Assembly: GCA_020860205.1 (NCBI GenBank)
Contig: JAJBUU010000051.1
Location: 1-36,966 of the forward strand
DNA length: 36,966 bases
Direction of reading: 5' to 3'
Source of the DNA: Oscillospiraceae bacterium
GTDB lineage: Bacteria > Bacillota > Clostridia > Oscillospirales > Oscillospiraceae
In this document: piece after piece, positions 16,392-22,954 of the stretch
Layout: each line of letters starts with the position of its first letter
Numbering within the stretch: position 1 is the stretch's first letter
Translations under genes and position numbers: made by a program
The notes under the pieces: model-generated
Seen by the model: the letters and a program-made list of their open reading frames with translations, nothing else
Databases searched by the model: none
Told to the model about the DNA's origin: nothing

Positions 16392-17645
16392 TCAGAACGC
16401 CTGGTCGAGCAGGGTAATGCCGTCGATCTGGATGTCAAAGTATGGCGCAGAGCGGTACTCGGACTCGTGGAAGTAGCCGTCGGAGATGGCCTGCGTATCG
16501 GCGGTGTAGTCCGCGTCGGTATCCACATCGGCCTGATAACCGGCGAGCGTTTCGCCGTCCACGGTGAAGGTGCTGGTATCAAAAACGTGCAGACTGCCGT
16601 CGAGCAGCGCGGCGCGCACTTCCTCCAGCGCTTCGGTGGTACCGGCGGCGGCGACGGCCTCGTTCACATCGGTCAGGACAACGGAGCCGCTCTCGATCGT
16701 ACCCGTCCAGTCCGCAGCAATCTCCTCGCCGGAGATGACGCAGCCGATCATATACTCAAAATAAGGCGCCCAGTTGATGCGGGAGGAGATGATGAAGGTA
16801 TTCGGGCAGGCGGAAATGGTGCTGCCGTTATAGGAGACGTTGGGAACGCCGGCAGTCTCGCAGGCAGTCGGCGCGCCCATCGAGTCGGCGTGCTGGCTGA
16901 TCAGCTTGCAGCCGTTCTGGATGAGCTTGTTCGCGCCCTCCTTCTCGGCGGTTTCATCATACCAGGAACCGGTGAAGGTGACCTCCATCGTGGCGGACGG
17001 GCAGACGGAACGCGCGCCGAGGAAGAAGGAGGTGTAGCCGGAGATGACTTCCGCGTAAGTGAACGCGCCGACATAGCCGATCTTGGCCTCGTCCTCCGTG
17101 ATTTCGCCGGTTTCGATCATTTCATTGAGCTTCATGCCCGCGGCAACGCCCGCAAGATAGCGCCCCTCATAGATGGAGGCAAATGCGTTGTGGTAGTTGC
17201 TCAATCCCTCGGTGTGGGCGCGGGTACCTGTTGCATGGCAAAATTCCACATCCGGGAATTCCTTTGCGGCCTGGATCATATAGTCCTCATGGCCAAAGCT
17301 GTCCGCAAAGACGATGTCGCATCCGTCGTCCACCAGCTCGGCGGCGGCGTTGTAGCACTCCTGACCCTCCGGGATGTTGGTGCGCAGGACATACTCCACA
17401 CCCAGCGTATCACAGGCTTCCACTGCGGCGTCGATAAAGTTCTTGTCATAAGTGGAGTTTTCATCGTGCAGGAAGATGAAGCCCACCTTTACATCCGCTG
17501 TGGTTGCCGCTGTGTCGGAACCGGTTTCGGTTCCCGCTGCCGCGCTGCCGGATGTTTCCGTTTCCCCGCTGGACGTGCTGCCGCAGCCCGCGAACAGGCT
17601 GAGCGCTAGCAGCATAGCGAGCAGGATCGAGATGCTCTTTTTCAT
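16392..17645 (-). CDS. bmpA: BMP family nucleoside-binding lipoprotein
   Basis: The 417-residue protein starts with a lipoprotein signal, MKKSISILLAMLLALSLFAG followed by Cys (lipobox LFAGC), then a short Gly/Ser/Thr-rich linker. The mature part is a Bmp/PnrA-like periplasmic-type fold (VKVGFIFLHDENSTYDKNFI; GCDIVFADSFGHEDYMIQAA; KIGYVGAFTYAEVISGY). PnrA/BmpA proteins bind purine nucleosides and deliver them to NupOPQ-type importers. The ATG at 17645 has GGAGG about 10 bases upstream. It is the first gene of the operon. The exact ligand cannot be read from the sequence. Confidence 0.94.
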   Translation of the reverse strand: MKKSISILLAMLLALSLFAGCGSTSSGETETSGSAAAGTETGSDTAATTADVKVGFIFLHDENSTYDKNFIDAAVEACDTLGVEYVLRTNIPEGQECYNAAAELVDDGCDIVFADSFGHEDYMIQAAKEFPDVEFCHATGTRAHTEGLSNYHNAFASIYEGRYLAGVAAGMKLNEMIETGEITEDEAKIGYVGAFTYAEVISGYTSFFLGARSVCPSATMEVTFTGSWYDETAEKEGANKLIQNGCKLISQHADSMGAPTACETAGVPNVSYNGSTISACPNTFIISSRINWAPYFEYMIGCVISGEEIAADWTGTIESGSVVLTDVNEAVAAAGTTEALEEVRAALLDGSLHVFDTSTFTVDGETLAGYQADVDTDADYTADTQAISDGYFHESEYRSAPYFDIQIDGITLLDQAF

Positions 17646-17669
17646 TTTTGTGTTTCCTCCGTGATTTTT

Positions 17670-17678
17670 ATTATACCA
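17670..17678 (-). promoter_or_regulatory. Extended -10 promoter of the bmpA-nup operon
   Basis: On the minus strand TGGTATAAT forms an extended -10 element (TGN-TATAAT) about 25 bases before the bmpA ATG. The -35 region is poor and the surrounding DNA is AT-rich. Confidence 0.6.
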
Positions 17679-17700
17679 TATAAAAATATATAGTATGCGA

Positions 17701-18297
17701 TTATGCGGGATCGCCCGCGCGGGAAACGGTATCAAACACCAGATTCCCGTTCTCCATGCTCCGGATACAGGCCAGCGATTCCACGCGAATACCCTGCGTG
17801 CGCAGCCTGTCCCCGCCGTTCTGGAAGCGTTTTTCGATTGCGACCGCCGCGCCGACCAGCGTGGCGCCTGCGGCGTCCACCAGCGCGATCAGTCCGCGCA
17901 GCGCGGCGCCGTTTGCCAGAAAATCGTCCACCAGCAGCACGCGGTCGGCAGGGAGCAGATAGTCGCGGCTGACCATGATGGTATAGTCTGTGCCGTGGGT
18001 GAAGGAGTGCGCCGTTGCGGAAAATACATTGCCGTCCACATTGCTGGTGCGGTGCTTTTTTGCAAAGAGCATCGGGACGCCCATCTCCATCGCGGCAGCA
18101 GCCGCAATGGCAATGCCGCTGGCCTCGATCGTCAGGATCTTGTTCACGCGCTCCGCCGCGTAAAGCCGCGCAATTTCCCGCCCGATTTCGCGCAGGAACG
18201 CCGTGTCAATCTGCTGATTCAGGAAAGAGCCGACCTTGAGGATGCCGCCGGGCAGCACCGTCCCTTCCCGCAGGATTTTTTCCTCCATCTGCCGCAT
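17701..18297 (-). CDS. xpt: Xanthine phosphoribosyltransferase
   Basis: The 198-residue protein matches Xpt throughout: N-terminal EKILREGTVLPGGILKVGSF, the hood and core segment ILTIEASGIAIAAAAAMEMG, and the PRPP-binding loop VLLVDDFLANGAAL (about 120-133). It converts xanthine and PRPP to XMP in purine salvage. Its placement next to the bmpA-nup nucleoside importer supports a purine salvage block. The ATG at 18297 has GGAAGG 6 bases upstream; a second ATG lies three codons later. The gene has its own promoter and a long structured leader. Confidence 0.95.
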   Translation of the reverse strand: MRQMEEKILREGTVLPGGILKVGSFLNQQIDTAFLREIGREIARLYAAERVNKILTIEASGIAIAAAAAMEMGVPMLFAKKHRTSNVDGNVFSATAHSFTHGTDYTIMVSRDYLLPADRVLLVDDFLANGAALRGLIALVDAAGATLVGAAVAIEKRFQNGGDRLRTQGIRVESLACIRSMENGNLVFDTVSRAGDPA

Positions 18298-18477
18298 AGC
18301 GCGCCTTCCTTCCGTGAATCAGACTGCCGGAGTGCATACAGAGAACCCGAAAAAAGCGAACGGCAGACTCTTTTATCAGAAAGTCTGCCAATCCCCGACG
18401 TTCCGGCCTAAACCGGCTGTAAGGCTGCGTACCGAGGGTTCAAGTCCATACCGGCAAGCTGTCGAAAATAAAATTGT
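18298..18477 (-). promoter_or_regulatory. Structured xpt leader with attenuator; aptamer type not recognised
   Basis: About 180 bases lie between the predicted start of transcription and the xpt ATG. The leader can be closed by TGCCGG (18456-18451) pairing with CCGGCA (18330-18325). It contains a CCGG/CCGG hairpin around 18413-18400 and an intrinsic terminator at 18389-18350. The guanine-riboswitch hallmarks expected before xpt (TCTACC and the paired loop motifs) are not visible. The plus strand here has a tRNA-like GGTTCAAGTCC, but no full tRNA can be drawn. Confidence 0.6.
18350..18389 (-). terminator. Terminator/attenuator in the xpt leader
   Basis: On the minus strand GGCAGACT (18389-18382) pairs with AGTCTGCC (18369-18362). 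An outer GAAC/GTTC extension follows after a bulge, then GC and six U (complement of the A run 18350-18355). It lies upstream of the xpt start codon, so it is likely regulated. Confidence 0.75.
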
Positions 18478-18483
18478 GAATAT

Positions 18484-18512
18484 ATCGTAAACGAAATTTC
18501 CCCACTTGTCAA
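18484..18512 (-). promoter_or_regulatory. Promoter of xpt
   Basis: On the minus strand consensus TTGACA (18512-18507) is followed after 17 bases by TACGAT (18489-18484). Confidence 0.65.
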
Positions 18513-18604
18513 TCTCAAACAGGCGGCGCAGCGCTTTTTTGTAGAAAAATGCAAAATAAACGCGACAAAATATGAGGCGGCTTGTGAAAATCACGGTACA
18601 GCCT

Positions 18605-19534
18605 TCAGTCCTCGAACGGCGCGTCCGAAGCGAAATATTTTGTAAAAAGCTTTCCCACGCATTGCCGCGCTTCGGCGCAAAACGCGCTGTAGCTGTTCAT
18701 CAGCGCGTGACCGTGTTCCGTCAGGGTGGAACAGCCTCCCGTCCGGCCGCCCTGCTGGCTCTCGATCACCGGTTGGCCAAGCTGCTGCTCCGTTTGAAAA
18801 ATCAGCTTGCGTCCCTTGCTGTACGAAATCCCCATCAGCCGACAGGCTTCCGAAAGAGAACCGGTTTCCTCTGTCAGACGCAGGAGCTGGTGGGTCCCAG
18901 GCCCGTAAAACGCGCGCTCGCAGCGCAGGAGGATGCGCAGGTCAAAGTGCATGGCCGCAAGGTCATGCTCCGCGACCAGGCGGGAGCATCCCGCCTCGTT
19001 GCCAACATCGGTCAAAACGCCCGCATCCTCCACGGAAACGCGGTGCAGCGGCACGGCGGCTGCGGCGAGCGCATCCAGAAGCCGCGCTTCTCCATTGTAA
19101 TAGAGCACCGACTCAAAGTACGCCGCGTCCAGCAGCATCGGATAACCGATGCTGCCATGCAGCGTGGGGACGCATACCCCGGTTTCCGCCATCGACATCA
19201 GCTGCCGCACGGTTTCCACTGAAAAGAGCGGCACATCCACGCGGGAAATCAGCGCGGCAGTGCATTTGCCATGCAGATAGGCAAGACCCAGCCGGACGTT
19301 GTCGAGCATCCCGGCGTTTCTGCTGCCGTGCAGAAATTCCAGACTCATATGCGAGGCCAGCTTTTCCACCTGGCTTTTTTCCTCCTCGCAGACAACGACG
19401 ATGCGTTCCACGCCTGCCATTTGGAACACCAGCGCGATGCGCTGGATGGCGGAGATGGTGCCAAGCTCCTTTTCCGGCTCAAAATCGCTCTGATCCGCGG
19501 TTCTTCCCGCGGCGATGATCAACGCGGCCTTCAT
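18605..19534 (-). CDS. MobA-like nucleotidyltransferase fused to a ModE-like DNA-binding domain
   Basis: The 309-residue protein has two parts. Residues 1 to about 195 form an NTP_transf_3 (MobA/MocA-like) domain: ALIIAAGRTAD at the start, PEKELGTISAIQR, VERIVVVCEEEK, and ALISRVDVPLFSVETVRQL with the conserved Asp-Val-Pro. From about 200 a ModE/LysR-type winged helix follows (LLRLTEETGSLSEACRLMGISYSKGRKLI). The canonical G-x-S/T-x-R-M-G nucleotide loop is not conserved, so transferase activity is uncertain. Relatives with this fusion occur in Clostridia and are often associated with molybdenum hydroxylase metabolism (family knowledge). The ATG at 19534 overlaps the MFS stop as ATGA, implying coupled translation. 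Confidence 0.88.
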   Translation of the reverse strand: MKAALIIAAGRTADQSDFEPEKELGTISAIQRIALVFQMAGVERIVVVCEEEKSQVEKLASHMSLEFLHGSRNAGMLDNVRLGLAYLHGKCTAALISRVDVPLFSVETVRQLMSMAETGVCVPTLHGSIGYPMLLDAAYFESVLYYNGEARLLDALAAAAVPLHRVSVEDAGVLTDVGNEAGCSRLVAEHDLAAMHFDLRILLRCERAFYGPGTHQLLRLTEETGSLSEACRLMGISYSKGRKLIFQTEQQLGQPVIESQQGGRTGGCSTLTEHGHALMNSYSAFCAEARQCVGKLFTKYFASDAPFED

Positions 19535-20748
19535 GTGGACTGCTTCACGGCGTCCGGCGCGTCGGCGATCCAGTGGGCGGTGTCGCCTTTCCGCCCCCAG
19601 ACGCAGTAGTAGAGGACGAATGTGAGGAGCGAAAGCACCGCACCTGCATAATAGATCACACGGTAATTCTCGCCGCAGAGGGTGGCGACGCTGCCGAGGA
19701 TCATCGGGCCGAAGCCAAGACCGACGTCGCACAGCAGAAAGAACGAGGCCACAGCATAAGAGCGGCGGCGTGGGTTGACATGGCTGCAAATGATGGCGTT
19801 ATAGCAGGAATTGAGCGTGCCGTAGCCGAGCGCGCAGCCGATGGCACAGAGTACCACGGTGAGCGCGCAGGGCTTCCATGCCACCAGAAACAGGCCGATT
19901 GCCTGCGTAAACGCGCCGGGATAGCAGACGATGTTGTCCCCGCGGCGATCCTGCAGCTTGCCCGCGATTGGGCGGACAAGAATGACGACTGCGGCGTAAA
20001 TCAGATAAAAACAGGAAAAGATGGCCTCCAGACCGACTGTTGGCGCGTATTCCGCGGAATAGTCCATGACGGCGACATAGCCGATGGTCATCAGGCCGAC
20101 GCAGCAGGCAACGGGGAGGGACTTCACATCCAGCAGACGGTTGACCCCGCGCAGCATCCGCGCCGCGCCGGTCGGCTCGCCGAAGGTATCGGCGGGAACG
20201 GTCACGAGCGAGATGAACAGCAGCGTCAGGCAGGAGAGAACGCAGGCCGCGGCGAAGCAGCCGCTGTGTCCGAAGGCGTTCAGGATCCACTTGCCGAGAA
20301 ACGGCCCCAGCGCGACGGGCAGAATGGAGGAGAGTGTGAAGTAACCGGTCGCCTCCGCATAGCGGGACTTCGGATAGGTCGAGGTGCTGACGGTGAACAT
20401 CACGTTATTGGTCGCGCCGAAGCCAAGCCCGTGGATGAAGCGCAGGACGATCAGCAGCGGCAGACTGCCGACAAAGAAATAGCAGCAGCAGGCCAGCAGG
20501 TGCAGCGCGGCAGTGCAGAGCGCCACCTTTTTCCAGCCGAAGCGTCCCAGCGCGCCGCTGGACCAGAGGCGCGAGAAGATACCGCCGACAGCGTACATCC
20601 CGGAAACAACACCGGCCAGAAACACGGTCGCGCCAAAGGCGGTGGCGTATTCCGTCAGCGTACTCATCAGCATATACATGACCATGCCGAGACAGAACTG
20701 CGCGAAAAACGCCGCGCAGTAGTTGCGGGAGAAGATTTTTTCCTTCAT
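19531..20748 (-). CDS. MFS transporter, substrate unknown
   Basis: The 405-residue protein has about 12 hydrophobic helices. After the second helix comes the MFS loop segment SRLWSSGALGRFGWKKVAL, and the central loop between helices 6 and 7 contains ADTFGEPTGAARMLRGVNRLL. A second-half loop RPIAGKLQDRRGDNIVCYPG repeats the motif. It resembles general MFS_1 members; no substrate can be assigned from sequence. It is followed with a 4-base overlap by the MobA/ModE-like fusion, suggesting a functional link to molybdenum-cofactor or purine-type substrates (inference). AAAGGAG lies 8 bases before the ATG. Confidence 0.9.
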   Translation of the reverse strand: MKEKIFSRNYCAAFFAQFCLGMVMYMLMSTLTEYATAFGATVFLAGVVSGMYAVGGIFSRLWSSGALGRFGWKKVALCTAALHLLACCCYFFVGSLPLLIVLRFIHGLGFGATNNVMFTVSTSTYPKSRYAEATGYFTLSSILPVALGPFLGKWILNAFGHSGCFAAACVLSCLTLLFISLVTVPADTFGEPTGAARMLRGVNRLLDVKSLPVACCVGLMTIGYVAVMDYSAEYAPTVGLEAIFSCFYLIYAAVVILVRPIAGKLQDRRGDNIVCYPGAFTQAIGLFLVAWKPCALTVVLCAIGCALGYGTLNSCYNAIICSHVNPRRRSYAVASFFLLCDVGLGFGPMILGSVATLCGENYRVIYYAGAVLSLLTFVLYYCVWGRKGDTAHWIADAPDAVKQST

Positions 20749-20818
20749 GAACAGAACTCCTTTGCATCGTGAAAGTGGGGGAAGGGCGGTCTATCTATAA
20801 AAAATTGATAGAAGTGCG

Positions 20819-20857
20819 AAAAGGCACATTGCAGGATTGCTCTGCAATGCGCCTTTT
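20819..20857 (-). promoter_or_regulatory. Long hairpin in the leader of the MFS gene
   Basis: Sixteen nearly perfect base pairs (20819-20834 with 20842-20857; one G-U) enclose a 7-nt loop. On the minus strand the stem ends with UUUU, so it may act as an attenuator about 70 bases ahead of the MFS ATG. Upstream in the same 340-base gap a second inverted repeat, CGTCCGC/GCGGACG (20897-20903 with 20910-20916), sits just upstream of a TATAAA on the minus strand and may be an operator. The promoter itself is not clear. Confidence 0.5.
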
Positions 20858-21088
20858 GAAAAAAGGAAGGGAGAAAAGAAACAGTCATTTTATAGTCGTC
20901 CGCGGTTTGGCGGACGCAAGGCAAATCTGCGCTGCAACATTGCGGGTCGGTTCAAATTGGCACTGTTTTCAAAAGCGAATCGTTTTCAAAAACATATCGT
21001 TATAGAGAGTGTAACACGTTTTTCCGTCGATGTCAACAGGAAATTCACTTTTTTTGCAGCGCCGCGCTTCTTTGCCGTGTTGGCAGTG

Positions 21089-21637
21089 TCAGTTTTCCAT
21101 CTGCCGTCCCAGAAATCCCGCGACCATCTGCGCAAGTTTTTGTTCCAGCTCTCCGCCATGGGAAGCCGCCGTTTCCCGTTCTGCGACAAAGAGAACGCAG
21201 CCGATCACGTCGCCTGCGGACAGAATGGGCGCGGCCACGGAAACGGCCATATGGTCATCCTCCTCTAACACGGGCAGCGGAGCCGCGTTCTCGCCGCCGC
21301 TGTAAAGCCCGCGGTTTTCCATGACCTGTTCCAGCGCCGCACTGATGTGTTTTTCCAGCAGGTCGCGTTTGCCGGTCCCGGATGCGGCGATCACGTTGTC
21401 TCGGTCGCAGATCGCCGCCGTCATCCCACTGGTCTTGTGCAGGCTCTCGCAAATCTGCTCCGCACAACCGCTCAGTTCTCCCATTAACGAATATTTCTTA
21501 AAGATGACTTCCCCGTCCTTCTCTGTGAAAATCTCCAACGGGTCGCCCTCCCGGATACGCAGTACGCGGCGTATCTCCTTGGGAATCACGATCCGTCCAA
21601 GGTCGTCGATCCGCCGCACGATTCCAGTTGCTTTCAC
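21089..21637 (-). CDS. spoVT: Stage V sporulation protein T
   Basis: The 182-residue protein has an N-terminal AbrB-type swapped-hairpin DNA-binding domain (1-50, MKATGIVRRIDDLGRIVIPK) and a C-terminal GAF-like domain (about 55-180), the SpoVT architecture at normal length. SpoVT regulates sigma-G-dependent forespore genes and is a marker of endospore-forming Bacillota, so the host probably sporulates. AAAGGG lies 10 bases before the ATG. A sigma-G-like promoter lies upstream at 21746-21774. Confidence 0.95.
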   Translation of the reverse strand: MKATGIVRRIDDLGRIVIPKEIRRVLRIREGDPLEIFTEKDGEVIFKKYSLMGELSGCAEQICESLHKTSGMTAAICDRDNVIAASGTGKRDLLEKHISAALEQVMENRGLYSGGENAAPLPVLEEDDHMAVSVAAPILSAGDVIGCVLFVAERETAASHGGELEQKLAQMVAGFLGRQMEN

Positions 21638-21745
21638 GTTATCAAAACCCTTTCTTTGCTTTCAGGCGGCGCCGCAGCGCGAGGGATGCGCCGCCGCCTT
21701 TATATCTCGTTGTTTCATCATGCGCGTCACCGCGCGGTTCCTTCA

Positions 21746-21774
21746 TAGTATCCGCAGTTCACAGGAAGTTATTC
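21746..21774 (-). promoter_or_regulatory. Possible sigma-G/sigma-F-type promoter of spoVT
   Basis: On the minus strand GAATAA (21774-21769) and ATACTA (21751-21746) are 17 bases apart. This resembles the forespore consensus (GCATRA / CATACTA-like) more than TTGACA/TATAAT. It is about 110 bases upstream of the spoVT ATG. Confidence 0.45.
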
Positions 21775-21923
21775 TATCTGTTCCCGATGTTTGCCGGATG
21801 GACAGAACACCATTATTTGGCGAAAAATGCATTTTTTTACGAAAAACGGCGGCCCGCTGCGCGATGCAGCGGGCGTGACGCAGGGAGGCCGCGTTTTCCC
21901 GCTGCGTTGCCGCAGAGACGGGA

Positions 21924-21963
21924 ACGTTTATTTTTAAGGCAGCGCCGCATAAATCGGCGGGAG
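21924..21963 (-). repeat. Dispersed intergenic repeat, copy B (inverted)
   Basis: Read on the minus strand this is CTCCCGCCGATTTATGCGG followed by CGCTGCCTTAAAAATAAACGT, nearly the same as copies A (2719-2766) and C (26784-26824). Confidence 0.7.
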
Positions 21964-22033
21964 CAACCAATTTTTCCGGCGCGGGGCCGGGTTTCGCTGC
22001 TGTGGGCAGGATTTCGCCGTCGCAGGAGCGGAA

Positions 22034-22093
22034 CCTGCCCACTCCTGTACATTGCGGTCAGCCGGAGCGGGCAAAAATTTACCTGTATTTTCA
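22034..22093 (+). repeat. Dispersed intergenic repeat, copy D (60-bp unit)
   Basis: This 60-base block starts CCTGCCCACTCCTGTACATT and ends with ACCTGTATTTTCA. It matches copy E (29921-29980) at 57 of 60 positions. Just upstream GTGGGCAGG and CCTGCCCAC form an inverted repeat around GCAGGAGCGGAA, another shared module. Together with copy B it fills most of the gap between spoVT and the ZIP gene. Confidence 0.85.
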
Positions 22094-22129
22094 GAAATGT
22101 GCGAAGTACGGAAAAAATCACATCTGCGG

Positions 22130-22170
22130 CCACGGGTGCTTATACTGGCTTACGGGCAGAGCGCCCGTGG
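22130..22170 (+). promoter_or_regulatory. Stem-loop upstream of the ZIP transporter
   Basis: A 10-bp stem (CCACGGGTGC, 22130-22139, with GCGCCCGTGG, 22161-22170) encloses a 21-nt loop containing TATACT (a possible -10 box). It lies 20 bases before the start codon at 22190, so it could be an operator or a translation-control hairpin. Confidence 0.4.
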
Positions 22171-22189
22171 AAGGGTGTGAAGCAAAAAA

Positions 22190-22948
22190 ATGCTGCAATG
22201 CATACTCCGGGCCGCAGCAGGCACCGGATTTCCGTTCCTGATGACAACACTGGGCGCGGCGGTTGTTTTTCTGTTCAGGGAAACGCCGCAGCCGCGGTTC
22301 CAAAAATGCATGATCGGCTTTGCAGCCGGAGTGATGACCGCCGCCTCAATTTGGAGCCTGCTGCTGCCGGCCATCGAACGGGCGGAGCAGAGCGGACGCG
22401 CGCCCAGTTGGCTGGTGGCCTCCGCCGGAATGCTCTCCGGCGTGATGTTTCTGGCAGCGCTGGACGCGCTGCTGCCCCGCCTGCGCTGCGGCGGCGCGCG
22501 CGGCGGCGACCAGCAGAGCGCGCTGTTGATGGCGGCGATCACGCTGCACAACATCCCGGAGGGGATGGCGGTGGGGCTGGCCTTTGCGCTGGCCGGCGCG
22601 GGGGACGGCCTGATGGCTGCGGCCGCGCTGGCGCTTGGCATCGGCATACAGAATTTTCCGGAGGGCGCGGCGGTTTCGCTCCCGCTGCGGCAGTCCGGCT
22701 GTTCCCGGACGCGCGCCTTTGTCGGCGGAATGCTCTCCGGCGCGGTGGAGCCGGTGGGCGGGATACTGGTGGTGCTGGTGGCTGCGGCGGGGCAGACCGT
22801 CATGCCGTGGTTGCTCAGCTTTGCCGCGGGCGCGATGCTCTATGTCGTCGTGGAGGAGCTGGTGCCACAGGCACATTCCCGCGCCGGAACCTGCGGCTTT
22901 GTCGGGGGCTTTCTGGTGATGATGGTGCTGGATATTGCGCTGGGTTAG
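22190..22948 (+). CDS. ZIP family metal cation transporter
   Basis: The 252-residue membrane protein has about eight helices and the ZIP signature in helices 4 and 5: HNIPEGMAVGLAFALAG (His near 122) and the degenerate partner QNFPEGAAVSLPL. The cytoplasmic loop between helices 3 and 4 is short and lacks a His-rich stretch. It belongs to the GufA-like branch of ZIP transporters, which move Zn2+ and other divalent ions into the cytoplasm. The ATG at 22190 has AAGGGTG about 13 bases upstream. It converges on the amidohydrolase gene, with only six bases between the stops. Confidence 0.92.
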   Translation: MLQCILRAAAGTGFPFLMTTLGAAVVFLFRETPQPRFQKCMIGFAAGVMTAASIWSLLLPAIERAEQSGRAPSWLVASAGMLSGVMFLAALDALLPRLRCGGARGGDQQSALLMAAITLHNIPEGMAVGLAFALAGAGDGLMAAAALALGIGIQNFPEGAAVSLPLRQSGCSRTRAFVGGMLSGAVEPVGGILVVLVAAAGQTVMPWLLSFAAGAMLYVVVEELVPQAHSRAGTCGFVGGFLVMMVLDIALG

Positions 22949-22954
22949 GCGCGG

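Noticed and set aside
18390-18440. A c-di-GMP-I (GEMM) aptamer on the plus strand, suggested by CCGGCCTAAACC.
   Set aside because: The invariant GGACGCAAAG part is absent and no plus-strand gene follows.
18390-18460. A tRNA gene on the plus strand, because GGTTCAAGTCC and flanking bases look like a T arm of tRNA-Leu/Ser.
   Set aside because: The T stem has mismatches, no matching acceptor, D or anticodon arms can be drawn within normal length, and the region fits better as the minus-strand xpt leader.
19535-19789. An N-terminal extension of the MobA/ModE-like fusion from 19789.
   Set aside because: The extension is Arg/Pro-rich sequence antisense-frame to the MFS gene end; the ATG at 19534 gives a normal nucleotidyltransferase N terminus and an ATGA overlap.
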